NCBI GenBank assembly: GCA_013115125.1
Contig: JABANN010000128.1
Location: forward strand, 1-64,000
DNA: 64,000 bases
Direction of reading: 5' to 3'
From: Perkinsus olseni
Lineage: Eukaryota > Perkinsozoa > Perkinsida
Shown here piece after piece: positions 30,440 to 42,986 of this stretch. The position numbers were made by a program, and so were the translations under genes. The notes under the pieces are model-generated. The model searched no databases, was not told the origin of the DNA, and saw nothing but the letters and a program-made list of their open reading frames with translations. Numbering within the stretch: position 1 is the stretch's first letter; every line of letters begins with the position of its first letter.

Positions 30440-33400
30440 ATGGAGCCATTGCGAGACCCCCTCGGTGATCGGCCCGTAAAAAGTGTCACACCACCACCGA
30501 GAGCCGTAATGACTAAGCACTGAGAGTGACTCATGTCTTGATGCGCTATGAACCTCAGCCCCTTGACAAGCCTCTGCTCTTCCCGAACGGGCCGGATGAG
30601 CCTCCCGACTGGCGGGCACTCAAGGACCATTTGGTAAGAGAGCGGTACGGGGAAGGTGTCCTGGCTCGGCATGATGCGTTATTTAGTTTCATGAAGGTCG
30701 ACTCGACCTAGAGTCAATTAATATGATACTTAACGCGTGCATGGATGTTTTGGGAAAGGAACCCAACATAGTGAAGCTGAAGGACCCCATAACAGTGGTT
30801 GGGGATATTCATGGACAGTAGTGGAGGAGGAAGGGGGTCGTCTGTGATGGTATATAATAATACCGTAGATACTACGACTTGATAAAGTTATTAGAAGTTG
30901 GAGGGGATCCATCAACCACCCAGTGAGGCCACACCATCAACACCACCGCCAGCTGCTGTTTTATGCCACTTCTACTTTAGATATCTCTTCCTCGGTGATT
31001 ATGTTGATAGAGGGAGTTATAGCGTAGAAGTGCTGCTACTATTGTAATAATACACCATCGTTACCACTACCATCGATTTTATGCTACCCACCCATTATCA
31101 ATAGGTACGCATTGAAGATTAATTACCCAAAGGCAATAACGTTACTACGGGGGAACCATGAGTGTCGGCAGATGACCGCCTTTTTCAATTTCCGCGATGA
31201 ATGCGAGTAATACCATGGGGGGGGATATCTTACTCTTACATCGGCCATCGAATCGAGGTCCGTTCGATAATGCTCTGCTTCGTCTGCTACCCACTGATCG
31301 TACGCACTTTCCTCGGGCTTCCAATCCTCGCATTAAGACATTCTCATCAGCTCCATGAACTCACCGCACTTCCTCCGGGACGATTGATTCCTTTTTCTGC
31401 ACGGCGTGATGCTTCCGTTCCGCACCGTACGTTCTATCACTTATCAAGAGCTACTTTGGTGCTGCGCTGGCTGCTCTTGGACTGTCCGCAATGGTACCCT
31501 GTCCCCCTTCGTCATTTGCTACTCTTTTCATACTTCTCATTCGCAGCTCGTAGTTGTTAGTGCCATCGAGAGTGCTTCTTATCAATCACCTTGTACGGCC
31601 CAGTAGGGACCCTTGCGCCCCGTCTTCATGTCGTTCAACAACGTGGACTCCATCCCTAGAGTCATGCAGGCTTGGTCACATGGCTCTCCACTTCCAGGTA
31701 CAAACACAACCTTACCGTCTATGCGCTTTTTGCGCAGTCCTTCGACCACTTACCTCTAGCCGCTCTTCTCAACGGTAATAATCCCGTCGTCAGGTTTTGG
31801 AGTGCCTCACCGTGCTGTCCCCTCAGGAAAGTTTCTTTGTGTTCACGGTGGCTTATCACCGGATCTTCATACATTGGCAGACATTAACAAGGCCAATAGA
31901 TTTCAGGAGACACCTCGCCACGGAATGATGTGGTAAGGCTATAGCGTGCTGCCGATCGGGATGGTATTCTTCTTTCTAGTGATCTTCTATGGAGCGACCC
32001 CGAGAACGAGAAGAAGGGAGATTCTCCAGTCGGGGCGGCATTTTTTGCTAATGATGTGGGTGATTAGATTTGGCTTCGATGCATTACTTTGTCGATCGTA
32101 GGTCCGTGGCTGCAGCTATTTCTACACGTATGATGGCGCGATGAGATTCCTAGAGAATAATTCGTAGGGCGGTTTGTTATCAAGTCTTTTGCTCGAACGG
32201 CCCGGGTTCCATCCTCTGTACAGGTTATTGTCGGTTATTCGAGCACATGAGGCTCAGCTGGAGGGATACAAGATGCACAGTAGTATAGAATCGGCCTTTG
32301 GGTTCTCGGCGTTGCTCTGGGAGCGCGTACTGCTGTGATGGCTTCCCGAGTAGAGTGTCTTCCTCTCCGCAGGGACCAACGAGGCCACGGGCTTCCCTTC
32401 GGTTATTACCATTTTCTCGGCGCCTAACTATTGTGATGTCTACAATAATAAGGTGATCGGAGGCGGCGGCGGCAGCGCTTCTGCTGGAACTCTTTCCCCG
32501 TCCCATCTCTCAGGGCGCAGTACTGAAGTTTGAGAACAACACGTTGAACGTGCTGCAGTTCAATTTCTCGAAGCATCCGTAGGTCGACCGGCGCATCATC
32601 ATTCACCTCCTCATCCTGTTGGGCGTCGTCACAGTGGACGCTGCCAGATACCATTTGCCTGGCTGCATGGATGTCTTCGCTTGGTCCCTACCATTCGTCG
32701 CTGAGAAGATCACAGAGATGCTTTTCCACCTGATTAAGGCAGAGGAAGTGCGCATAGCGTCCCCTATGAAGACTGCCATGTCCTCTCCCCTTCAGGATGC
32801 ACCGGATGACCCCGAGATCGATCTGCCTGAACTGTCAGACACTGAGAAGAGGAAGTTGAGTTGGTCGAGGAGGGACAGTCTGTCTGACGAACAGGTATGA
32901 GAGGGGAGAGGGTGGGGTGACGAAGCCCTTGGAGACCTTTGATCGATGATCAGAACGCGTCGATCCATCTGGCTGCTAGGCTGCATCACCACATGATAAC
33001 TGAGGCTACAAAAGGTAGCTTGGAGCGGTCCTGGCCCGGCTGATGGTCCTGTAGGGCGTGAGGGGGATGGGACGAAGAACGAGGCAGAGGAGGAGACACC
33101 TGAGGAAAGAGCGGATCGTTTGCGGAAAAAGATCAAGACTGTAGGAGGAGGGTAGAGACGAGTTGGGCTCTTTATGGTATTGAGCACGGAGGAGTGAACT
33201 CCCTGTCAGGTGAGCCGTATGATGCTGATGTTCAAGACACTGCGAGAGGAGAATGAGACCATCATCAGCCTGAAGGGAGTATGTCCCGGCCACAGGTGGG
33301 ATTAATGACATCCTATTATTACCACCACCGATACCATCGACCCTCTCAGATTGGCACCGGGGCTCCTGCTGTCCGGTCGTGATGCCTTAAAGAATGAGCT

Positions 33401-33506
33401 AGAGAAGTTCACTGAGGCCCGATCTATGGACCTAGAGAACGAGCGAATGCCCACCGACGAGAAGGAGAGCAACCCCATGACACGCTCTGAAGGGTCTACT
33501 TCCTGA
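30440..33506 (+). CDS. Calcineurin A catalytic subunit (PP2B), tandem copy 1
   Basis: Ca2+/calmodulin-dependent Ser/Thr phosphatase. Nineteen exons close in frame (about 533 residues): 30440-30505, 30559-30633, 30687-30817, 30869-30922, 30981-31043, 31105-31206, 31698-31774, 31827-31932, 31980-32055, 32102-32163, 32224-32279, 32373-32452, 32514-32578, 32648-32747, 32796-32894, 32954-33014, 33055-33140, 33210-33295, 33350-33506. Metal and catalytic motifs are all present: GDIHGQ, GDYVDRG, LRGNHEC, HGGLSPD, RAHEAQ and [11 protein letters not shown]. The B-subunit helix follows ([14 protein letters not shown]), then a calmodulin-binding/regulatory stretch ([24 protein letters not shown]) and an autoinhibitory-type ERMP motif. 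Intron 6 (491 nt) is far longer than the rest. The exon between 32747 and 32796 could instead be read through. Confidence 0.93.
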
Positions 33507-34001
33507 CACCGTTCATGCCCATCATTTCCATGCCTCTGATGCATGCTGTTGTTAATGGCTGCCGCTCACCGCGCCTTATAGAGAGTAGCTGTCGCGTTAG
33601 TGCTCGAGAATCATCGCGAAAGCAAGGCAAGGATTCGGGGCTTGGGGTCGGGTCACTCGGGTGCAACCCCCCCCCCGGAAGCCCCCCTTCGTCTCCGGAG
33701 AGTCTACTCTGGCTGCAGATACCCGCTCACACGCCGCTGGGACTCCGCGAGGGGAGCGTCCTCAACCGAAGCCTTCCTTGAGTCCGAATATAGAACCGCT
33801 CGGCCAATATACCAGTAGATTAATCTAAGGCCTATCATTGTCACTCACGCTTCGCTTCAACTCCGTCCAGGGCTGGCTACGTCACGGTAGCCGTGGTGTT
33901 GACTCTTCACAGCTGTCAAAAATAGCAGCACCAGCAGCAGCACTAGCTTAGCGTTTGCAGTAGTATTATTATCTTTTGACTCGTCATTCATCGAAGGCAG
34001 C
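33507..34001. other. Spacer between calcineurin A copies
   Basis: About 495 bp with no supported feature; holds the copy 2 promoter region. Confidence 0.5.
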
Positions 34002-37000
34002 ATGGAGCCGTTGGAGGATCCCCTGCACGACCGACGAGTCGATACAGTAACCCCACCTCCCAGAGCAGTAATGAGGAGTAGCATAGGGGATAGGCTGTAA
34101 CCGCCGCCCTTGCCTTTCAGCCCCTCACGCCGGAGCTGCTATTTCCGGAAGGTGAAGAGTCGCCACCGGACTGGCGATGCCTTAGAAAGCATTTGGTGAG
34201 AAAATCACTTCGGATGGCTAGGTGGCGTATCTTATTTGACTCTAGTTCGCGGAGGGAAGGCTGTATATTGAGTCGATTACGCGTATAGTGAAGGCCTTCA
34301 TCAACCTGTGTACAGCAGAACCCAACATAGTGAAGCTGAAGGACCCCATAACAGTGGTTGGGGATATTCATGGACAGTAGTGGACGAAAGGGGGGTCGCC
34401 TGTGATGGTATATAATAATACCGTAGATACTACGACTTGATAAAGTTATTAGAAGTTGGAGGGGATCCATCAACCACCCAGTGAGGCCACACCATCAACA
34501 CCACCGCCATCTGCTGTTTTATGGCACTTCTACTTTAGATATCTCTTCCTCGGTGATTATGTTGATAGAGGGAGTTATAGCGTAGAAGTGCTGCTACTAT
34601 TGTAATAATACACCATCGTTACCACTACCATCGATTTTATGCTACCCACCCATTATCAATAGGTACGCGTTGAAGATTAATTACCCAAAGACAATAACGT
34701 TACTACGGGGGAACCATGAGTGTCGGCAGATGACCGCTTTTTTCAATTTCCGCGATGAATGCGAGTAATATGAGCCCGATCGATCATCACCTTCAAGAGC
34801 ACCACAGTGCTCACGGTCCCCTAGACCAATATCTCGTCATAATGATCTGCTCCTTTCCGACGGATCTCTCGACATGACGATCGTCAGAGGGCTTCGGAAT
34901 CCCTTCCCGCTCCGTAGATGAGGGCGTGTTGTTCTATCAGGTATAAGTATAATTTGACAGTCTACGAACTCTTCATGGAGTCCTTCGACAGCCTCCCGCT
35001 GGCTGCTGTTGTTAACGGTAAAGCTGGACTGCTGGGAGGGCGCCATTGTCCTTACCTTCGGCTGTTCAGGGAAGTTCCTCTGCATCCACGGTGGCCTGTC
35101 TCCGGATCTTAACAGCCTTGCTGACTTCAATAACATCAATCGATTTCAAGAGCCCCCTCGGCAAGGTCTCTTCTGGTGGGTGTGTCGGTCGCTTGGGTCC
35201 TGCCCACCTGAGTTTGGTTCAGTGATATTCTCTGGAGCGACCCCGAGGAGGAGAAGGATGGCGTAACGGTTTTCAAGTCGAAGGAGAGGTCGTTTATTCC
35301 CAACGACGTAAGGCGGCTGTTGCCAGTTTTGAAGACGTGGACGCGCGTTGTTAGGTGCGCGGATGCAGCTTTTTCTATACGTATGAAGCAGCGACTAAGT
35401 TTTTAGGGAAGAATTCGTAAGGCGGTCGGGTGTCAGGCTGACCTTTGAATGACGCGGGTTCCATCCTCTGTACAGGTTATTGTCGGTTATTCGAGCACAT
35501 GAGGCCCAGCTGGAGGGATACAAGATGCACAGTAGTACAGAATCATGGAAGGGGTGTTCTTGACTCTGCGAGATCTCATCCAAAGTCTATTTTGAGACCA
35601 TCGTTCGCCCTGGAATGGAGATCGCTGGCGGCGCCCTTTTTCTTCTGGTCGCGAGGAGCCACTCGGGCTTCGAATAGTGAAGATATTAATGGATCAGTGA
35701 AGATATCGACGCTTCGAGTATCGTGGTGAGCACACGAGAAGGCCAGCATTGGGAAGTTCTTTCCGGCCTCCTCCGCTCCTCGCTCGGATCATCAGCCCTT
35801 GTGATTGCATAGAGCTGTTTGTACATGGGAAGCATGCAACGAGTGGCTTGATGGCCTTTCTCGTCCAAGGCTTCGCTGATTCGAGATCACCTCCTTCAGG
35901 GACCAACGAGGCCACGGGCTTCCCTTCGGTTATTACCATTTTCTCGGCGCCTAACTATTGTGATGTCTACAATAATAAGGTGATCAGAGGCGGCAGCGCT
36001 TCTACTGAAACTTCCTTCCCGTCTCTCAGGGTGCAGTACTGAGGTTCGAAAACAACACGTTGAACATACTACAGTTCAACTACTCGAAGCACCCGTAAGA
36101 TGCTCATCAGCTTCCCGATCAGCTTCATCATCGTGATGGTGGCCTCTAGGTACCACCTCCCCAACTTCATGGATGTCTTCGCTTGGTCGATGCCTTTTGT
36201 CGCTGAGAAGATCACCGAAATGCTCTTCTACGTTTTGAACCCTCAGAACGAGTCCGGCGATGTATGTTGAGCCTCTTCGCAGCCCTCGTCAGTGATTTCT
36301 TCTCTTCAGTACGCTCGAGTGCCTGATGTAGCGGATGAGGACCTCCCACAGCTGCCAGAAGCAGATCTGGAGCAGCTCAAGGTGGCCCGACTGTCGAGCT
36401 TGTCCGAGGAGCAGGTCGGCCGGGCGGGAGTACTTCGACTCAATTATCTCGATTCTTTCCAGAATAAGTCGGTCTCCTTGGCGGCCCGACTTCACCAGCA
36501 TATGATGGCGGAGGGCGCCAAGGTTATTGAGCAAAGTAGTAGTACGGGGACAGGTACTTGGCGGGTTCTCAACAGTCCTTGGAGAGCCTCTCTGGATCGT
36601 CAGTGGAAGCTTTTGTAGGTAGAGAGGCAGAGGCCAGTGGCAAGGCAATATCAAAGGAGAAGGCCGATCGTATGCGGAAGAAGATACAGACTGTAAGAGG
36701 AGGGAGAGACGAGTTGGGCTTTTTATGGTATTGAGCACGGAGGAGTGACAGCCCTGTCAGGTGAGCCGTATGATGCTGATGTTCAAGACACTGCGAGAGG
36801 AGAATGAGACCATCATCAGCCTCAAGGGAGTATGTCCCGGCCACAGGTGGGATTAATGACATCCTATTATTACCACCACCGATACCACCGACCCTCTCAG
36901 ACTGGCACCGGGGCTCCTGCTGTCCGGTCGTGATGCCTTAAAGAACGAGCTAGAGAAGTTCACTGAGGCCCGATCTATGGACCTCGAGAACGAGCGAATG

Positions 37001-37060
37001 CCCACCCAGAAGGAGGTTGAAAGCCAACCTCATTTCCACCGAGGGATGTCATCATCATAG
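34002..37060 (+). CDS. Calcineurin A catalytic subunit (PP2B), tandem copy 2
   Basis: Same 19-exon plan as copy 1 (about 549 residues): 34002-34067, 34121-34195, 34246-34376, 34427-34480, 34539-34601, 34663-34764, 34941-35017, 35070-35175, 35223-35307, 35355-35416, 35476-35531, 35900-35979, 36030-36094, 36150-36261, 36310-36414, 36463-36553, 36619-36692, 36761-36846, 36901-37060. All phosphatase motifs are present ([40 protein letters not shown]), as are the [10 protein letters not shown] helix and [13 protein letters not shown]. Exons 3-6 and 18-19 are nearly identical in DNA to copy 1, introns included, while exons 1-2, 7-10 and 14-17 differ. Exon 9 is three codons longer. Intron 11 (368 nt) carries an insertion absent from copy 1. 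Confidence 0.93.
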
Positions 37061-37667
37061 TAGTGATGGTGACTCTTGGCTCATCTTGCTCTCTTGGGCA
37101 ATTCCTCAACGTCTCCTCCTGTACTCTGCTGGACATGCTTTAAAACTGTGTAAGATTACTGGAAAGATTGTAAGTGCATCGTCCCCTGTCGATTCTATTA
37201 TACCCCTCCCCATCGTTGCGGGAGGCACCCCCATCTGCTGGTGATGCTGTGCTCGTTTTCAACCTCGTAGTGCCTGTCTCTATGAAAGCCGTGTACCTGT
37301 CTGTTTGGTTCGTTCAATCGACCACTGGTGGAGCGGAGGTCTGTTGTGACTTGTATGGCGTCCTCGGTGCCTTCAGTTGCGTGAGTAATTAATGTTTGCC
37401 TAGACTAACGTCCTGTAGGCATCGCATTGGTTAGTCCCTAATACGGTTCACTGAGAACACCAGTGTACGGACGTCGCCGGTTTGTGCGCTCTCCCTTTTC
37501 TTAACAATCGCAATCATTCTGTCGCTATCGCTGGTGTAACTACACAGAAGTAGGCTCCCAAGGGAGGGAGGATTGAATCCATCGCCATACCAGTGGGGAA
37601 GGATGTCTCCTCTCATCGGTCTGTCCGTGCTAGCGGGAGCGTTTAGGTTTTTGTTTAGCGCCTAGCC
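37061..37667. other. Spacer between calcineurin A copy 2 and IMPase gene
   Basis: About 600 bp; short open frames only, no supported feature. Confidence 0.5.
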
Positions 37668-38947
37668 ATGGCCGCTGCCTCCACCCCGACGATCGATTAT
37701 TTGATAGACATATCGAGGCAGGCTGGGAAGCTCATAAGAGATGCCTACCACCGAGCAAAGCACGTCGATTGCAAAGTATCGGCGGCAGATCTGGTAGTCC
37801 GCGAAGGGAGAGTCAGGAGGGGCGGCAGTGTGCTGGGCAGGTCACGGAGACCGACGTCGCGGTGGAGAGATTTCTGATAGAGAGAATCGCCAGCAGTTTC
37901 CCCACGTGAGCCGAGGCTAGATCAACGTGGGTCGCCGAGGTCTGCCCCTGTGTCGTCGTTGCAGGCATAAGTTCCTTGCGGAAGAGTCTTCGAGGGAGGA
38001 TGATCAGCTGTCCTCGGACCCAACATGGGTGATCGATCCTATTGACGGTAACTGATGGTGCATCACTACTGGGTGGACGCGTCTCCTTAGGGACCACCAA
38101 TTTTGTCTGCACCTTCCCGCAGTGCGCTACGTGTAATAAACGTCCCTCTGATCTTCCCCGCTAGGTTTCTGTTCAGCTATTGCTTTTGCTATGGACAAGG
38201 AGATCAGACTGGCCTGCGTGTTCAACCCTATCACAGATGAGGTAGTAGTCCTGATCGCCTCGGTGATGGCATCAGCTCAACAACACAGATGTGGTACGCC
38301 TCCTTGGGTAATGGGGCCTACTATGTCCCTGCGGAGGGCTCGGAAGCGGTCAAGATTCATACATCGGGAAAGACAGAGCTTGGGGACTCCCTTGTTAGTG
38401 AGTAGCCCCCGCTCTACTACTACGGCCATCGAATGTTCACGCAGGCCTGGGCTATAACGTACCTCTTCTACGGAGTGACCAGCGGGACACTAACCGTAAC
38501 ATCATCACTCACACTCTAGGCGCTTTACTTACCCTGCAGGTGGACGCCGCATCGCTGAGGTTGTGTGCAAGAACCATAGAATGCTGATGTAGTGCTCCGC
38601 TAGCAGCAGCCCCATCCACCGACTGGTGTTCAGGTATAATTCGAGGGACATCAGGAGAGTTGGCAGCGCTGCGATCGATCTTTGCTACGTCGCTATGGGA
38701 AGGGAAGACTGGTAGTAGGCGTGTGAGGGTCCTCTCTCCTGTGGTCCCGAGCGACGCCGTTGATAGCTACTTCGAGCTTGGCATCAAGGAGTGGGACATC
38801 GCCGCTGGTGTACTGATTCTGTCGGAGGCCGGTGGCTGCTACAGCCTTATCAATGGGGAGAAGCCTGATGACCTCCTCCATCGACGCCAAATACTCGCTT
38901 GTGCGTCGGAGGCACTACGTAAGTTGGCTGTGGGGGTGCCTGGGTGA
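37668..38947 (+). CDS. Inositol monophosphatase family protein
   Basis: Mg2+-dependent sugar/inositol phosphate phosphatase. Nine exons fit: 37668-37793, 37841-37905, 37965-38047, 38091-38132, 38165-38241, 38289-38397, 38445-38562, 38634-38711, 38752-38947 (about 297 residues). Motifs in order: VTETDVAVERFL, FLAEES (metal-binding Glu), WVIDPIDGTTNFV (IMPase signature 1 with both Asp ligands), ACVFNPITDE, LGNGAYY, RRVGSAAIDLCYVAMG, then EWDIAAGVLILSEAGG (signature 2 with the last Asp). The catalytic set is complete. The junction 38132/38165 uses a less common choice of donor (TGTAATAA) and is the least certain. It may serve phosphoinositide signalling, but the substrate is not shown by sequence. 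Confidence 0.9.
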
Positions 38948-39213
38948 GGTGGTGTGGTAGGCACTGAGATGAGCTCAAAGTTGGAGTACATCGACTGGTG
39001 GGAGGGCCTCTGATTTTCTCACACCTCGTATTCTGAGCAACCTTCTGATAATAATGATGATGATGACAACTGTCCGTACACTAGGGATGCCGCTACGGGA
39101 GTGTTTTGTTTAACTCCTGCTGTCAATCTCTCAGGGGCTCTCTTTGGGATCTATCTCCCACGCATACCACATGACTGTTCTCGGTGGATAAGGTTTTCTT
39201 TCGGCTTATCATC

Positions 39214-39633
39214 ATGATGTGGAAGGCTACTCTCCTCCTCTTGGTGGCGGTTCTCCTCCCCTTCGTTACAGCAGCCTTCGACGATGACGATGATCATGCC
39301 GATACTAGTGAGTACGAGAAGGACTTCGACGAGTTTGACCAGGATGGTGATGGTAAGTGTATCTGTGATGCGCAAGAAAGGACGGTTGTTGTCCATGGCA
39401 GGGCTGATCGACGCACAGGAGATCAGGAGCGTCTACACCGGCACTCTCCGCCCGCAGGATCTCGACGCTTTCGTAGGTTTGGTGCGCCTAAGGCCGGCCC
39501 CATGGCTGTCTCAGGTCCGCAAAGTGGATGTGAACCAAGACGGGCTGAGTAGGGCTGGGAGGCCACTTGTCTTTCATTGTTATTTTCAGTCACCTATCCA
39601 GAGTATATCGACTATGCTATGGTCAACAAATAG
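39214..39633 (+). CDS. Small secreted EF-hand calcium-binding protein
   Basis: Four exons: 39214-39352, 39402-39472, 39515-39548, 39590-39633 (phases 1,0,1; about 95 residues). A signal peptide (MMWKATLLLLVAVLLPFVTA) is followed by an Asp-rich stretch, then two EF-hands whose loops are split by introns: DQDGDGLIDAQE and DVNQDGLITYPE, each with acidic residues at positions 1, 3, 5 and 12. This suggests a Ca2+ protein of the secretory pathway or outside the cell. No KDEL-type retention signal is seen. A sequence just downstream (39660-39700, DNDFLDGRFEF) hints at a further EF-hand-like piece that was not connected. Confidence 0.82.
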
Positions 39634-39819
39634 AAACCATTAGGTGAACATGTACATACCTATGCCGATAATGATTTCCTTGACGGACGCTTTGAGTTTA
39701 CCAGTCTGGGGAGACCCGGGAGTGGATGATTCAGCCGTCGTATGGTAGACGTCCCCCATTCTCACTCATCAATTTCAACTCAACCCTCAAACGCCGAGAT
39801 GTGAAATTTGATAAACTCA

Positions 39820-40941
39820 TTAATCATCATCTGCAGAAAACAGTAGTGGTATACTCAACAACACAGTCCCGGAACCTGAGCAGACACAGTACCACACTTT
39901 CCCTTATTCACCTTACCTATCATAGTGAAGAGCCGCAGCTCCAAGCTCGTTGCGGAGGCAGAGGCCTGTGAAGGAACAAATCGCCATCGGCGAGACGAAG
40001 CGAATGAGACTCACCATTTCGGATTTGAGCTCTTCGTTATCGGCGAGTATCCCTTCGGTCTCCTTCCTGAGCTTAGCGGCGGATGGCGCAGTTCGTAGGA
40101 GCAGAATCGAAGGGTCGAACCCGTCTGAGTGACAGCAGTGGCAAGGAGATGGAATAGCCCTTTATCGACGAACCTTGCTTATCATCCGGCGTGACGGCAC
40201 CCTGCCCTGCTAAGGCCTCACTGAGAGCACTCCTCAACCTAAGATACGGTATCGATATGGGAGGGTCAAGAAGAGCCCGCCACTCACCTTTTCATCAGCT
40301 CTGAGGAGTCAGGGGTGAGCTGCAAGGCTACACCCTTCACGAGACACCTGGAAAGGGGACATTTAAGATTCTCACACTCATGTTACCCGAACAATTGGCA
40401 GCTAGTGCTACAGAAAATGTATTTTCCTGCATTTTGGGAGTGTGAACGAAGCGTGGTTAATAAGACATTGCGGTCTCCACGATTGCTTCACGAGAGTACA
40501 GTTACTCGTGAAATTCTGCAAGTGCCCTTCGTGTGAGCTGGTATTTCGAACACGCGACTATCGCGGAGTGACTTGACATCAACACGGGATTTCCGCGTTC
40601 TCCCCTTTCCGGTAGTGGGGGGTGAGATTCGTGCCAGTGAATGATGATCATCGTGAGATAAGCCGATTCTCACGTAATGGCGCCAGCTGCCAGCCTGAGG
40701 TGTTTCTCTTTCTCCAAGAACTCTTCGGCCGCCGACTTCAAGGCAGCCACACACACATCGGTCTTGCCAGTGGGTATCCTACAGATCGATCAACATTCGT
40801 CCGCCAGGAGTATCGAAATGACGCTAACCTCATATCGTTGAGGATGATGCGGAGCTTGTCCTTGCTTGGAGTTGCCTTCTTCGTCAGCTTCTTCGGGGCT
40901 TCCTTCATAGCCACGTCTTGGATGTCAGCGCACAGCGTCAT
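39820..40941 (-). CDS. Small helical protein, five exons, unrecognised
   Basis: Exons 40829-40941, 40674-40778, 40015-40066, 39917-39965, 39820-39875 join with closed phases (2,2,0,1), giving about 124 residues. It starts MTLCADIQDVAMKEAPKKLT, continues with a basic linker and helices (KDKLRIILNDMR, CVAALKSAAEEFLEKEKHL, EGILADNEELKSEM), and ends with a hydrophobic stretch (TVLLSIPLLFSADDD). The spacing of helices is faintly histone-fold-like, but that is not claimed. Intron 2 (about 600 nt) contains a B-box-like GGTTCGACCC on the coding strand at 40112-40121. Confidence 0.5.
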
Positions 40942-41113
40942 GAAGTCAGGGGAGGTTACCCGAACCTGGCATACCCACGATAACGTCCCCAGCGCTGCTA
41001 GCCGGGCCGCTCACCTCTAGACGGCAGGGGTCCCCGCCCTCACTCTCCACATCATCCTTCTTCTGCTTTTGTTTCTTGTCTGAAACGGACATCTCCCGCG
41101 ATGTGTCTCTCCG

Positions 41114-42750
41114 CTACACCCTCCTACCCTTGGCTGCCTTCTTTGCCTTAGCCGGCTTAGCCTCTTTCTCGGGCTCAGCGGGAGGAGGAGGGGCGATGGT
41201 CTCCCGCATCTCATCGGTCACCTCGATCTCCTCGTCGAGTGGGAGGGTATAATTTACAGCAAAGAAGCCGTCCTCTTGCTTTTCTTCTGAGAGAGGCAAA
41301 AAAGGCTTCCAAGCAAGCATTCGCTCGAGCCTTTTCCTTGTCGAGGACCGCACAAAGCAGTGAACCCTCATCAAGAACGCTAAAACGGAGCTCTTCAGCC
41401 GCCCATCAGCTCACCTATCATCGAGCACAGTTCAACCTTCTCCACCTTCTCTCCCGTGTCGTCACCCTGATCGTGATTCCCTCCGAAGAGTGACCTCAGT
41501 GGCGCTTACCAAATCCGCATCATCATCTCCGAGTTTAGTTTTTATATCATCAATACTGGGTATCTTCAAAGCCGTTCGCGCCTCTTTCTTGTTCTTCCGC
41601 AACTCCGGGAATTTCTGATATCACCACAGGGAACTCAGTAAGATGCGTCCCCTGTCGGCCTACCTTCACCCGCCTCATCCCTTGGGCCGCCTTGATGATG
41701 GTAGCATGCGGCTTGAACTCCGAACCTGATGTCAGTGACCGCTGCTCTGGCAGAGTCCGCTAGCGTCTAACGCTCTCCTATTCCGGCACATCGCCGAGTA
41801 ATTCAAGACACCAGCCTACTGACCTACTCTTCTCCTTCGCCATTTGAATGTTGCGTCCCTTCAACTCGGTCGAAAGGAGCTCGTAGTATCTGAGGCTCAG
41901 CTGCAGCTACTGACCACCATCAAGCCTCGTACCTCCGCAGTACAGCAGAAGTATCCTCATCCATCTTTAAGTGGAGGACTCCTGGGAAGGACCTGATGGA
42001 AGACCATGACCACTCTCCTTCATCAAGGGTAGCTCCTCCAGAACCTTCCCCTCACCCTAGCTCTGTCGGCTGCAGCTTTATCCCTCCCCCCTGTCGCTCA
42101 TCTAACAGCTCCTTCGTGGCGATCTTTATAGCATTGATAGCATCTTGCTTCCTCTCCTCGCTTTCCAACCTGTCAAGATCATCACCCTCGGCAGCCGGTC
42201 AGACCTTACCTCATAACTGCCATCGACAAGTGGACCTTCTCTCTCTTAACACAGGCCTCCTTCATGATCTCGTGGGCGTCCTCAGTCACACAGTCCTGAA
42301 CTCTTCCGCAGTAGTCCAGCACTTTCGGGTTCGTCACCCTTATCTGACACCACAGGGCTTGCTACCACAACCACAAGCGTCGAACTTCTCACAGCCAGGA
42401 AGTGGGTCAGCAAGGGCCGGCCCGCCTTCTTGCCCGGGGCTTTACCCGGAGGAGCTCCTCCCTCTGGCAGCTCCTCCACCTCGGACACTGCGGACTTCTC
42501 CTCAGCATCATCGCCGCTCGAAATATCCTCGGCCGTCTTAAAGCCCTCTGAGGGTCAAATCGTCACCCAGGGCTCATCATCCTCATCTCCCAACTTCACC
42601 TGTGACTTCAGAAGGTTTCCGCTTCACCGCTGGTGGTTCGTCTACACTGGACGGTGCGCTCTCAGAAGGCAACTCTGAGGCTTTGTCCCCGGCCTTAGGA
42701 GGCAATGGCTGTGACTTTAACACGGTTGTGAATACTCTCTTATTAGACAT
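41114..42750 (-). CDS. Multi-exon acidic/coiled-coil protein, structure incomplete
   Basis: ATG 42750 (MSNKRVFTTVLKSQPLPP). Exons 1 (42600-42750) and 2 (42446-42547) join in phase 1 and encode a Lys/Glu/Ser-rich segment (EDISSGDDAEEKSAVSEVEE). Further downstream on the same strand are exon-like pieces: DYCGRVQDCVTEDAHEIMKEAC (about 42240-42350), ESEERKQDAINAIKIATKELLDER (about 42100-42180), LRYYELLSTELKGRNIQMAKEK (about 41840-41910), FPELRKNKKEARTALKIP (about 41560-41620) and a Pro/Ala/Lys-rich end (KPAKAKKAAKGRR, stop 41114). Order and orientation suggest one gene, but not all junctions were solved; it may be two genes. No domain recognised. Confidence 0.45.
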
Positions 42751-42986
42751 TCGCAGAAGTAGCGTTGATGTTATCGATCGCGAGAGTATGAAGGAAGTAC
42801 TAATCTGCAGTAGCTGCATCATCAGAGACTTTTATGAGAGCTACTGTCTCCGCCTCGCCTTTTCCCTCAGCTCTGCTGTTCCCGCCACTACTACTGAACT
42901 CAACACACTAGGAGGTTCCTAAAACTGTAGCACTGCGGCCATGCAACAGAGATGACTATTATGAAACTACGTCAACTAACGCGGCC

